Shown: positions 1 to 10,011 of the stretch, in pieces
Numbering within the stretch: the first letter of the stretch is position 1
Layout: each line of letters opens with the position of its first letter
DNA from: Mactra quadrangularis
Taxonomy: Eukaryota; Mollusca; Bivalvia; Venerida; Mactridae
Direction: 5' to 3'
Length of the DNA stretch: 64,000 nt
NCBI GenBank assembly: GCA_025267735.1
Contig: CM046295.1
Span: forward strand, 19,190,938-19,254,937
Notes under the pieces: generated by a model
What the model saw: the letters and a program-made list of their open reading frames with translations, nothing else
Database searches by the model: none
What the model was told of the DNA's origin: nothing
Translations under genes and position numbers: made by a program

Positions 1-579
1 ACTCCGCTATGCTGCGTTACGTACCGTAGGCCATTAAATTTTGGTTATGAAAATCTCGTAATCATGAATAATTAATGAGCAGTTTCATAGGTTCCGCTAG
101 GAAACCACTGCGGAAAACTAGCCAATGAAAACACGTTTTATATCTAAGGTTTGCTTTACCATTCAAAATAAGAAAGTAAATATGTGCGTTGGTTTCTATT
201 TCAAGAAAGAAAATCCCAGAATGACGTCTTTGTTATTGAAATGTATTTAATTTAACGTGCGAATTTGTTGGAAGAAGAATTGTCTCCCCCCGCATATTCG
301 TGAAAACCAATTTTGCCAGTCAAATTACCCACGGTACGTATGGAGAATAACGGATGAAAGTTATGTGGTTGCCGACGATGAAAAAGCGCTAGCTAACAAT
401 CGCCTTACGGAACGGGCCCTAGGTCTTAAGATGTCAATTGACAATGGAATGAATTGCCAAATCTAATGCATAAAAGGCCAAATGTTTGTTTACTTGCTAG
501 CGTTTTCAAACCGGGACAAGTGGGATCGATAAAATTAGGTAAATTTGAAAGACATGCAAATAAAAATTACGGCGACCCA
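1..579. other. No recognisable feature
   Basis: Unique-looking AT-rich sequence. A 69-codon open frame at 257-466 (+) has no domain, signal peptide or splice context that I recognise, and I do not call it a gene. Confidence 0.5.
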
Positions 580-830
580 AACGTGACATTTTCATTTTTT
601 TTTCACACAAATATTTCGTTTAATCGTACGTATAATTATTTCGTTTTTGCGAAATATTATTTCAATTTTTCGAAAACATTTTTGCGAAATATTATTTTGT
701 CTTTTCCAAATAATTACTTTTTACGAAATAATTTTCGTCAAAACAAAATTTCATTTCGTTCAAATGAAATAATATTTCGTTTAAACGAAATGAAATTTTG
801 TTTCAATCTGAATTTGGTAAAAAACAAGTC
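580..830. repeat. AT-rich tract of alternating TTTCG and CGAAA words
   Basis: The words TTTCG and CGAAA recur many times on both strands. Positions 744-800 form a near-perfect palindrome whose arms read CAAAATTTCATTTCGTT and its complement. The 128-codon frame over this tract (454-840) is Phe/Asn/Lys-rich because of base composition and is not a gene. This could be a degraded foldback element. Confidence 0.5.
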
Positions 831-1572
831 CCTAATTTGATCATCTAACTCCAACAAACGTTCGCAATAGTTCAAATCTACACTAGGGTCCAAAGTTTCT
901 TTACACTTGTATTTTGTTTCATATTTCCTTTTATGTTTTTATAGCAAAAATTAATGCAGACACAATTGGTTTAACATTTTTCAATTTCAATATGTGGATC
1001 TCAAAAAAAATGTTTTACTTATTTGGGAATTAAAATAAATTAAGATAATACCATACACATTTATACTTCAAACAAAATGAATCCTTCACAGCGCCGAATA
1101 TCTTTTTTAAAGATATTTCTTGTTTTGATTGAGGACTCTAAAACCTACGCGCTCGTGGACGCTTAACAAAATTCCGATATGGCATGGCCTCACCTTTTTT
1201 CTGACGATGTTCTTCAAACACGCAATCGGACTATCACAATCTTTGTAGATATCATATTACTTTGAATTTAGAATGTTTCACGTGAGACATTAAAATGTTT
1301 TCATTTTGCCGTCATAAACTTATAGAAGAGCAGCAAAGTATCATATTTTGAATTTCACAGGACCACGGAAAGTCATAAAACGAGTCATATACCAAACTGT
1401 TCCGGAGTGTAATTTATCTATTACTATGGCATTGTATCTACATTAAACAATTTCAAGTTTAAGACATTTTTGTCATTCCATATCCAAAAGAAAAATACAG
1501 ATTTCAAAAGAAAAAATCAAAATCATTTGTAAATAAACTGATTATACAATATTTATAAACTCCATTAAGTAC
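831..1572. other. No recognisable feature
   Basis: AT-rich intergenic sequence with no long frame, inverted repeat or family member that I can identify. Confidence 0.5.
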
Positions 1573-1712
1573 AGTAAAACCTCTACAGAGCGGCCATCTA
1601 CAGAACAATCCTCTACACAACAACAGCTTTTGATATTTCCCTTAGGCGTAATTTTGATTGTATTTTAACCTCTGCAGAAGAACAACCTCTTAACAGCAAC
1701 ATATTTTAGTCC
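1573..1712 (+). mobile_element. Fragment with a pogo/Tigger-like end (CAGTAAAACCTC)
   Basis: It begins with CAGTAAAACCTCTAC, the kind of terminus seen on pogo/Tigger DNA transposons, followed by imperfect repeats of ACAGAACAACCTCT-like words. No matching inverted end is visible downstream, so this is a truncated copy. A complete small element with the same kind of ends lies at 16466-16673. Confidence 0.4.
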
Positions 1713-1714
1713 CT

Positions 1715-2365
1715 CCCAGTGGGTGTGTAACCCGATAAAAATCCATAGTCCGAATTGAGATTCGAACCCACGACATCTCGAGTCGTAAGCGGACACTCTA
1801 CCACGTCGCCATAAAAGCTAGCTTGAAGGCAAGGGAGTACAAGTGCCGTATTATACCTCTGTTACACACACACCCTCCTTAACAAAATACGTCCTCGAAT
1901 TCTTGGAGCTCGATTGTCTGTGGGACTATGTAAGGTTGCAATCACACAATTCCTAAGGGGTTATTATTTACGTTGGGTGCCAAATGTAACCTGATAAAAC
2001 CCATGATCCAAACTAAGATTTCGTCATGGTGTTTTATCGCCTAATGTCTATCACGTCGCCATAAAAGCTAGCTTGAAGGCAAGGTAGTATAAGTGTGTAC
2101 TATACCTCTGCTACACACACACCCTCCTTAACAGAATACGTCCTCGAATTCTTGGAGTTTGATTGTCTGTGGGACTTCAGGTGCAATCAAACAATTCCTA
2201 GTGGGTTATTTACGTTGGGTGCCAAATGTAACCCAATAAGAATCGATGGTCCGAACAGAGATTCGTACCTCGACTCTCGAGTCGTAAGCGGACACTCTAC
2301 CACGTCGCCATAAAAGCTAGCTTGAAGGCAAGGGAGTACAAGTGCCGTATTATACCTCTGCTTCA
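1715..2365 (-). repeat. Tandem ~250-bp repeat containing tRNA-like modules
   Basis: The landmark CACGTCGCCATAAAAGCTAG occurs at 1802, 2052 and 2301, giving periods of 250 and 249 bp over about 2.5 copies. On the minus strand the first and last copies read like a tRNA-derived head: GGCGACGTGGTAGAGTGTCC (A-box-like) and GGGTTCGAATCTC (B-box-like). The middle copy has lost the B-box part. A 72-codon frame at 2095-2313 lies inside the array and is spurious. It resembles a SINE-type sequence amplified as a satellite. Confidence 0.7.
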
Positions 2366-2831
2366 GATAATTATTATTATTAATATTATTATTATTATAT
2401 ACCGCATTTGTAAAGCGCTCATTTCATATTGAATATATGTTCAAAAGCGATTCACAATCATATGAAAATGAAAAATATGAAAAGGTTAAGAGATGACAAA
2501 ATATTATAAAATAATAAAATGTGAAGACTAATATAAAACTAAGAAGGAACTTTCGAAAGGCAGTGTAGTACATGTATTTAAACAAACCATTTATACCAGC
2601 CCATTAATTATTGAACACAAAGCATGACAAAAGAATAAACATTTTATTTATTATACATGTATTTGCTTTCTGGTCGAATACCGGGATTTATCGGTGAAAA
2701 AAAATCGATATTCCACTTTTTTACAATGAAAAACAAATTTGTTATATTTCACTGTTTTGATGGGCCGTTTTGAAATACGTATCGTACTTAAACTTTAAAC
2801 AAACCAGTTAGAAGCATAAAATAAACAGAAA
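2366..2831. other. ATT microsatellite, otherwise nothing recognised
   Basis: An (ATT)n-like run covers about 2367-2399. The rest is AT-rich without a recognisable element. Confidence 0.5.
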
Positions 2832-2963
2832 ATTTGTTTATTTCGGTGTAAGATCTATTTATTTCACTTGTGAGCTAATGATATTATATTTTCACTAGTG
2901 AAAATATTGCATCCTTAGCTCACTCGTGAAATAAAAATCGATCTTACATCGAAATAAACAAAT
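2832..2963. mobile_element. Short foldback/MITE-like element (family F1)
   Basis: The left arm TTGTTTATTTCGGTGTAAGA is mirrored by TCTTACATCGAAATAAACAA on the right, and the complementarity continues inward through ATTTCAC-TGTGAGCTAA. Arms of about 45 bp flank a short centre. No coding capacity. A second copy, broken by a SINE, lies at 3244-3715. Confidence 0.65.
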
Positions 2964-3243
2964 ATCCTCTATTCATTTGTTCTATATTTTTTATAAAAGA
3001 ATAACTCAAGCTTGGCCAAGCAATTGAATAGTCTTTATGAATTCTATCCTTTATGTTAAATTTATTCAAAAAATGTTCCATTGATAACGACTTGACGCTG
3101 AAGGCCAAGTCCACAAAATAAGGTTATAAAATTGATTGTTCGAACAAGTCGTTTAAGTAGCAAACACTTCATCATGTTATTAGATTTTTAGTGGCCCAAC
3201 AGAAACTATTGGTTGCCTAACGAAAAAGTGGTTGCCCCGAACT

Positions 3244-3715
3244 CACATTAACACTCATTAGTGAAAAAAATTGATCTAACACCGAAATAATCACACATCC
3301 TCTATATTTCGCTCATGAGCAAAAGATGTTAAAATTTGCATCCTTAGCTCATTCGTGAAATAAAAATCGATCTTAAAGCCACCCGGTTAGCTCAGTTGGT
3401 AAAACGCAAGTCTACTGATCAAGGGGTCGCGGGAACGATTCCCGGGCGGGGCATACTATCGCAGAGCTTGGTCATAAAATTCTCCCTCCTACCAATGATT
3501 CCTAATTATGTAGGGCAGTTGTCAGTCGCTGACAAAAGTATGCGCTTTGTAGTTTGTTAACAGCTAAATCCAGAGATTTAGCCTTTCCAGGAGGAGTGAG
3601 TAAGTTGACTGACCGCTGCTATATGACCTATACAACGTGTTGCTACGGAGTTAAACCCAACAAAAACAAACAAAAAAAACGATCTTGCACCAAAATAAAC
3701 AAATATCCTTTTATA
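3244..3715. mobile_element. Second F1 foldback copy, interrupted by a SINE
   Basis: Positions 3244-3373 match the first F1 copy (CTCATTCGTGAAATAAAAAT and neighbours). The match resumes after the SINE at 3680 with CGATCTTGCACCAAAATAAA. The interruption shows that the SINE inserted after this element was already in place. Confidence 0.65.
3375..3679 (+). mobile_element. tRNA-derived SINE, family A
   Basis: The tRNA-like head has an A box (TTAGCTCAGTTGGTA) and a B-box region (GGTCGCGGGAACGATTCCC). A body with CCAGAGATTTAGCCTTTCC follows, then a tail GAGTTAAACCCAACAAAA and an A-rich end. It is flanked by the 7-bp target duplication CGATCTT (3368-3374 and 3680-3686). The head belongs to a repeated family, so it is not an independent tRNA gene. 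The element ends 73 bp before the sulfotransferase start codon and may contribute to its 5' leader. Confidence 0.85.
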
Positions 3716-3752
3716 TATTTAAAGGCTTCCAATGTAGAAGTGTTTTGGCAAC

Positions 3753-5985
3753 ATGAAAGACCAAGCAAAGATAGGAATTCTCTTTGGCTTTTTTATATTA
3801 AGTGTGATTATCCTCACTTTGTCAACAATTGTACAAAGGCCGCAGCAAACTTTCTATGGAATGATAAAACAGAACGGTAAGTTTAACCACTTCTCACAGA
3901 TCAGTAGGTCTTTTCACAATACTTCTTACGACAATCACTATCGTAAGTCAATTTCATGAATTTTGTATTTCAAAGTCCGAATGATGTTAAACATAATTAT
4001 GATATGATATTCAAAAGGTATACACTATTCTACACATATTCATTAATATTTGGAATTGATTGGCCTAAAAATGACCGTATTATTAATATCTCTTGTTTTG
4101 TCTCTTACGATGAATTTTATCGTAAGATTTTTTTATAATAAAAGCGCCACAAATAGGTCTTTTTATAAATGTAAATATAAAAAAACAATTATCTCAAAAA
4201 TATATTTATACAGGGTTCACTTTGTTTAAAATATGATTGCTGGTCATGTTTGACGTCAAACTCCCCACAGTGCTTACGTCACGCTTTGGCCTTTGCTACT
4301 TATTGATTTAATAAAGGACAATAACCGCTGCAGGAGTTTCGTATGGCGTACTTGAATGTATTGAATGTATTAATTTGTCCGAAATTTCAATTCAGTCACA
4401 ACTGACACGTTTTGTCCGAACATATGGTCACTTTGCTTATTTTTTCCAATTTGAAAATTGGACCGATTCTATTATCAAAATTTAATACATCTTTAATCAA
4501 TATAATGACATGGGTTTTCGATTGAAAAATCTCTCCTTTTTAGAATGATGGAGTACGATTCTTTTTAAAGTTAAAATTAGGCCTACAATGGTTTTGACTT
4601 TTACTATCTTTCACAAACTTGAATTTATTGACATTAACATAAATTGTGTTGACACTGCTTTAAAAATGGACTACATTGTGTTATCTCAAGCCCAATCTGA
4701 TTAAAACCCGATCTAAAATTTTCCGCTCGCATACTCGCTAATTTAAATCTGGCCTTTTCCAAACGAAGGTCATATTCAGGTGACCTTTTCTCATTATAAT
4801 ATTCATGACGTAATTGTTATGATACGTAACTTGTTTACATCGTCTACGTCACGCAATTTGAAATGAGCCACTCAATCGCAGACTGTGAATAATACCGCTG
4901 TTAAATTAACATGCAAACCTTGGTCTAAAAATAGAAATTACGACATCAAAATGTGATTGATAGTGTTTTCGTCTAGATGAAAGCTACGCATTGATTGGTT
5001 GACACAAAGTTCATCTCGACGTGACCTTGCATTTAGAAAGTAGAGATCCAGTACGACAACGCTCTACAGGATCTCTGTTTACGGAGATTGCCTCAAACCT
5101 TCATCATTATCACCTATATTTTCTATTTCAGAACTTACATCGAAGGAACACTTTAGTGAAGACCTAGCCCAAGAAATAACAAAAAGTGGTTTTCTTGTAA
5201 ACGACACTTGTATGAAAAGACTACCACAGGCTATTATCATAGGCATTCAGAAATGTGGCACCACGTCTTTACTTAGGTTCTTAAACAACCATCCGAAAAT
5301 AGTCGCTTGTACTAGCCCAGCAGAAACACAATTCTTTTCTAATCATTACAGTCGTGGGCTCGGATGGTATAAAAATCTGATGCCATGCAGTTATTCAAAT
5401 CAAGTTACTATGGAAAAATCGCCGCCGTATTTTTATCGCGATTTTTGTGCAACTCGTATACGCAAAATGAATCCGAAGACAAAGCTTATCCTGACTGTCA
5501 AAGAGCCAGTAGAAAGAGCCGTATCCATGTACGCAATGTACATTGACAACGGCGAAATCAAAAATATTCCGTTTGAAGATTACGTCATGTCTAAAAATAG
5601 AACAGTTATAAATAGCAACAGTAAAATGCTGCAATTCTCGAATTATCCAAAGCATATGAAAAGTTGGTTGGAAAACTTTGAATTAAAACAAATTTTGATC
5701 ATTGACGGGGATAAATTTGTGAAAAATCCGTCTGAGGAACTCACGGAAGTTGAACATTTCCTAGGTATTGAGAACTACTTCACACCAAAACGATTTGTGT
5801 TTAATGCAACTAAAGGAAAATATTGTATTTTGAAAAATGGAAAACCCGCGTGTTTGTCTGAAAGGAAGGGACGAACACATCCTACTATTGATCCCGAAGT
5901 TCGACAAAAACTGCAAAGATTTTTTAAACCCTTGAATCAGAAATTCTTTAAAATGATAAATAGAACTTTTAACTGGGGTTACTAA
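3753..5985 (+). CDS. Heparan sulfate glucosamine 3-O-sulfotransferase-like protein; join 3753-3876, 5132-5985
   Basis: Predicted Golgi type II enzyme that moves sulfate from PAPS to the 3-OH of glucosamine in heparan sulfate. Exon 1 encodes residues 1-41, including a signal anchor at about 7-27 (IGILFGFFILSVIILTLSTI). The donor ACG|GTAAGT leaves one base and the acceptor TTTCTATTTCAG supplies two, making Glu42 and keeping frame; total 325 residues, typical of short HS3STs. Visible motifs: PAPS 5'-phosphosulfate loop KCGTTS (82-87); AETQFF with likely catalytic Glu106; EKSPPYF (136-142); 3'-phosphate loop KEPVERAVS (165-173); Cys273/Cys282, the usual loop disulfide; KGRTHP (287-292). ATG 3753 is the first after an in-frame stop at 3735-3737. 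Oddities: Lys165 replaces the usual Arg, and KCGTTS differs from the usual KGGTR. Sulfotransferase is near certain; the HS3ST subclass is likely, not proven. Confidence 0.88.
4253..4340 (-). repeat. Fragment of the 13-kb foldback family inside the intron
   Basis: AAACTCCCCACAGTGCTTAC, GTCACGCTTTG and TAACCGCTGCAGGAGTTTCG match modules of the large palindrome at 13036-13816, including the TTACGTCA word. Only a short piece is present here. Confidence 0.6.
4680..5085 (+). repeat. Dispersed repeat D, intronic copy
   Basis: Colinear with 28345-28740: both contain ACCCGATCTAAAATT or a close variant, a GCATACTC word, TTGTTTACATCGTCT, then GATTGGTTGACAC or a variant and a CGACGTGACC-like stretch. 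A third fragment (16493-16575) has only the right-hand part. No frame of note. Probably a non-autonomous DNA element, family unknown. Confidence 0.6.
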
Positions 5986-6343
5986 TGATCTTTCCCATGG
6001 TTGATTTATGTTTTGTGTTCGATAAAAAAATATTCAGTGAAATTATATAAAAAAACAATATATTCTGTAATGCTTTTCGGTGTAATGCTTAAATGCTTTA
6101 TTCGATGAAAATATAAAAATTTAAAAAAAATTCTTGTTACTCGTTGTTTTAATGTTATTTGTTTGAATTTTTAAAAATCTCCTAACATGTGTAATTCAAT
6201 ACTATTTTCGAGTTTTGCACGAGGGAGTGACTTTCAACAGCATCATGTCCCGTCGTAGCGTAAATGTGGTTACAAAACAGTTCTACAAAATATATCTTTT
6301 CTGGTAATAAACTATGCGATGTTGGAATCGAAATAATTTACAA
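5986..6343 (+). other. 3' flank of the sulfotransferase gene
   Basis: AT-rich sequence directly after the TAA stop. The first canonical AATAAA is at 6306-6311, just before a MITE, and is a candidate polyadenylation signal. Transcript data would be needed to confirm it. Confidence 0.35.
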
Positions 6344-6346
6344 TAA

Positions 6347-6705
6347 GGGACTTTAGTCAGTTATTTCCCCTCGTATACTCTTCAAATGGGTAGGTCCTAT
6401 CAGTTGGATTACTCGCGTTTTACCCTTACATTTCAATGTAAATTTGCCAAAATTAATCTTAAATAACTTTTTAAAAATTATTAAATTTGTTTGAAATACA
6501 GGGTAAGAATTTTAAGGGTAAAGAACTAATTAAATTTGATCACTTCTGCTAATATCTTTATTAACAAAAAAGATATTAGATGAAATATTTTGATATCCTT
6601 ACATAGGACCTCAATTATAAAATCCGAGGATTCCAACTGTAAGGACCTACTTACCAATTGGATTGCTTCAGATTTTATCAGGGAAAGATAACTGACTAAA
6701 GTCCC
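6347..6705. mobile_element. PIF/Harbinger-like MITE (family P1), complete
   Basis: It starts GGGACTTTAGTCAGTTATTT and ends with the inverse AGATAACTGACTAAAGTCCC. TAA flanks both sides (6344-6346 and 6706-6708), the 3-bp TWA target duplication expected of PIF/Harbinger. The 359-bp interior has no transposase. A short minus frame at 6526-6783 is incidental. Truncated relatives lie at 8021 and 12044. Confidence 0.8.
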
Positions 6706-6787
6706 TAATTGGCTGTGTTTTATCGTATAATAAAGTATAGGCACTCGTTTGATGTCCTCATTAATTCCCTTTTGCTTAAGCACTTGT

Positions 6788-7094
6788 CGAGCCGCCCGTC
6801 TAGCTCAGTTGGTAGCACACAAGCCTACTGATCGAGGGGTCGTGGGATCGATTCCCGAGTGGGGCATACTTTGTTAGAGCTTGGTCATCAAATCATTTCT
6901 ACGGCCATATTCCCTCCTACAAATGATTCTTAATTATGTAGGGCAGTCACTGACGAAATGATGCGCTTAGTAAATGATTAACAGCCGATTCAAGAGATTT
7001 AGCCTTTCTAGGAGGAGTGAGTAGGTTGACTGACCGCCATTATATGACCTATACAATATGTTGCTACGGCGTTAAACCCAACAAAAAAAACAAA
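6788..7094 (+). mobile_element. tRNA-derived SINE, family A, with target duplication
   Basis: Head CTAGCTCAGTTGGTAGCACA and GGGATCGATTCCC, then the family A body and a tail ending GTTAAACCCAACAAAAA. An 11-bp duplication TAAGCACTTGT flanks it (6777-6787 and 7095-7105). It is better preserved than the copy upstream of the gene. Confidence 0.88.
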
Positions 7095-7230
7095 TAAGCA
7101 CTTGTTTATAAACCCCTACGCGCGTCAAAGCTGGTGTCTGTATTTCATTGCACGATCAAGACTAAACAACTGTTAACTATTTCTTAATTTCAACTGTCAA
7201 TGTTGCATAAATTATACAGAACAGAACATA

Positions 7231-7512
7231 GCCCGTTCAATTACACAAAACGTTACAAAACGTTACAAAACGTTACATAACGATACATTCGGAACTCATC
7301 GGCCATACGCTGCGAATAACCTAATCTAATACACAAAAATGTGATCGTTAAGGCAATGAGTGATGTTTCAAAATTTATGGACTAAAAACGAAACATCACT
7401 CAATGCCTAAACGATCATATATCTGTTTACTTTAACACCGGTAGTTTCAAAATAGCGTCTGAATATATCCGAGATTATTCGCAGCGAATGGCCGAGGAGT
7501 TCGGAATGTTAT
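7231..7512. mobile_element. Long-TIR MITE (family T1), right end lost
   Basis: The left end GCCCGTTCAATTACACAAAA follows TA and matches the complete copy at 10078. The centre holds a hairpin of GGCAATGAGTGATGTTTC against GAAACATCACTCAATGCC. The right arm (TTCGCAGCGAATGGCC, GAGGAGTTCGGAATG) stops before the terminal ~30 bp. Confidence 0.7.
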
Positions 7513-8017
7513 TTATGTGATAATTTAGTGGCAGAAATTTACCACCATAGTTTATGTTCTCAAACGTTTAAAAGTTACGAGATGCATTCAGTTTTATATG
7601 TGCATGTATTTTTTTCGTACGCTGAAAGACTCCTTTATAAATCGGTAATTGTTACTGTGCGTTTAGTGTTTTACGCATCGCATATTTACACCCCGTTATA
7701 CTTTTATGTTTTCATGTTGTATATTCATTACTTGTTTATATTGTTTAAAATTGCTTATATTAAATACAAGTGCGTCTGTCTTTTGAATTTGTCTCGGGCT
7801 ATCTTAAATTACAGACATGCATGGGTATAAAACATTTTTCAGTGCTATTGCACTTTTGCAATTTTGGGTTCATCAGTTTATAGGGGAAATTAGAGTACAC
7901 GCTATTGTGTAGCAGTTTCAAAGTATTTATTGTTGTGAATACAAAATTAACTGCATACAGTACCGATCAAAAGTTTGGAGACATAAGAAATTGACTACAA
8001 TTCTTTGTTGTTGGTAA
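7513..8017. other. No recognisable feature
   Basis: AT-rich. The 100-codon frame at 7528-7830 is hydrophobic and low in complexity, with no recognisable family. A possible foldback end (GGCAGAAATTTACCACCATA, about 7531-7550) resembles the termini of the element at 12249. Confidence 0.45.
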
Positions 8018-8020
8018 TAA

Positions 8021-8332
8021 GGGACTTTAGTCAGTTATTTCCCCTCGTATACTCTTCAAATAGTTAGGTCTAATTAGTTGGATTACTCGGAATTTACCCT
8101 TACATTTCAATGTCAATTTGCCAAAATTAGTCTTAGATATAAAAATTGTAAATCATTTATTTGTTTAAAATTCTAGCTACGTATTTTTAAGGTAAAGATC
8201 TATCTAAATTGTATCACTTTTGTTAATATCTTCATTAACAAGAAAGATATTAGATGAACTATTTTGATATCCTTACATAGGAATTCAACGATAAAATCGG
8301 AGGATTCCAACTGTAAGGATACTTACAAATTG
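8021..8332. mobile_element. P1 Harbinger-like MITE, right end truncated
   Basis: Preceded by TAA and starting GGGACTTTAGTCAGTTATTT. It aligns with the complete copy at 6347 through AGGATTCCAACTGTAAGGA and then stops short of the right terminal repeat. Confidence 0.75.
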
Positions 8333-9009
8333 TTGGTCCTAAAGTGTACCAGCTGTGCCTTGCTATGCGCAGTGTTATACAATCACACCAGGGGTCCATA
8401 AATCCGATAGCGCACATTATAAATTTAAGAAAAAAATACTTTAAAAATGCAAAACTTTTGGGAAAAAGTGCAAATGGGACCAAAACTTCATTAAGTTATT
8501 TTAAATTTAAAAAGTGCTCCGAAAACTAGAAACATACGACTTTTTCATGTCATTTGCACAAATTTGATCAAAGAACCAGAAATACTGTATTTTTATTTCC
8601 CTTCTTTGTTTATAGTAACGTAAGTAATCAAATAAAACCTTAAATGGGACCAAAACTTTACAATTTTACAAAAAATTAAAAACAATCAAATGAAAGAAGA
8701 CAGTTTAAACTTTTTTGCATCATTTGCACAAAATAGATATCTTTAAAAATAAATAGAGTTATAACCGTTCAAAGAATTTTCCCTTTTACTTTTCTATTGA
8801 AAATCGGATATCGACTTGGGATTATTTATGGGCCAAAAAGTTGGACATGGAATACCAGAGTGTTGATATTTCTCACTTGTTTTTTACATTGATTATGAAA
8901 GAATATTTCTGAAAATATTCATATGTCTCTATTTTTGGCAGTTAGACTATCCTTTTGTTAAATCGACGCGCCAACTTAAACAAGATGGTCCTGAGGACCC
9001 TGGACCGCT
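8333..9009. repeat. Diverged internal repeat around ATGGGACCAAAACTT
   Basis: ATGGGACCAAAACTT recurs at about 8475 and 8645, each followed within ~100 bp by a CATTTGCACAAA word, suggesting an old direct duplication of roughly 170 bp. Nothing else recognised. The opposing 61- and 74-codon frames here are incidental. Confidence 0.4.
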
Positions 9010-9385
9010 CACCTGAGAACTAGATACTTAGGGCATCTGACAAAAAATTGTTTAACAGATTCAGTTGATGAAAACAGTGATCCCGGGGGCCGGGCCATTT
9101 ATGAAGCATCAAAAATGATTTAAACAATCTGTGTAGATGACCTCACATATCAAAAAATATGAAAGCTTTATGCCTTGTCGTTTTTGAGAAGAACTTTTAA
9201 CATTCCCTTATACAACTCTATGAAAAACTTGTGACCCTGGGGCGAGGCCAATTTTGACCCCAGGGGCATAATTTGAACAATCTTTGTAGAAAAAACTTTA
9301 ATATGATGCTACATGCCAAATATCAAAGCTTTAGGCCTTTATTTGTTATAGAAGAAGAATTTTTTAACAGCAGGGCGGGGATACT
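9010..9385 (+). repeat. Degenerate repeat with CCCAGGGGCATAATTTGAAC words
   Basis: Two imperfect units of about 170-180 bp. Both contain ATTTAAACAATC or ATTTGAACAATC followed by GTAGA, then AAAGCTTTA-GCCTT, then a TAGAAGAAGAA-like or GAGAAGAAC stretch. A moderately repetitive non-coding family. Confidence 0.5.
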
Positions 9386-10011
9386 CTTGGACATTTTTAC
9401 ATCCAATTGACTAACCAGGGCGTGGAGTCAACCGATGTTTCACCGGCCTCAAAAGTCAAATTCCCCACTTTTTTCCGGTGGGGGGGGGATTGAAATGCGA
9501 GTTTCAAATGACTTTTACATAGCGTGACAATTTACTTTTAAAAAATTAGATTCAAATTGAGTATGACCATAAATTACAATAAAATAAACTCTTTTTTAAT
9601 AAATATTTCAGACGAGGCACAATCGAACTATTGTTCACTTTGGCATTGAAAAAATGTTTTATTCATTCTTGTGAAATTGAAACCTTTATAATTATATGTA
9701 TGTGTATTTACAAGAGCCTTCGTCAAATAACCGTGTATTTTTATTAGAAAGAGTTACGAGGGTTTTCCTCTAAACCGTTGAAATCTGTTCTTTCACCATA
9801 CTTCGGCACATAATCAAATATCCCCTCTATACAACCATTTACAAAGCAACGGTTAAAAACCAATATTGAATAAAATACATATATGTCAAATAAATGAGAA
9901 TTGGGTCATAAATAATTTTTTTTAAATTTTTTTTATGAAAAGTATAATCTACTACGGAAGCCGAACAGTGCCACCAAATAAACACAAAATAATGTCAAGT
10001 CGTAATGACGA
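9386..10011. other. No gene; G-run at about 9479-9489
   Basis: A G homopolymer follows CCGGTG. The remainder is AT-rich without a recognised element. Confidence 0.45.

Larger units (their letters stand above)
3877..5131 (+). other. Phase-1 intron of the sulfotransferase gene
   Basis: It starts GTAAGT and ends TTTCTATTTCAG. The split codon G|AA is restored on joining. The intron carries fragments of two repeat families (4253-4340 and 4680-5085) and no other coding signal. In-frame stops follow the donor shortly after 3957, so the read-through frame does not extend the protein meaningfully. Confidence 0.85.

Noticed and set aside
257..466. 69-codon frame near the left edge
   Set aside because: Charged, non-repetitive peptide, but no start context, splice site or recognised family. 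Insufficient evidence for a gene.
5395..5655. 86-codon minus-strand frame inside the sulfotransferase exon
   Set aside because: Antisense shadow of a real coding exon, with no recognisable motif.
7528..7830. 100-codon frame with hydrophobic stretches
   Set aside because: Hydrophobicity follows from T-richness, and it lies between mobile elements with no recognisable domain.
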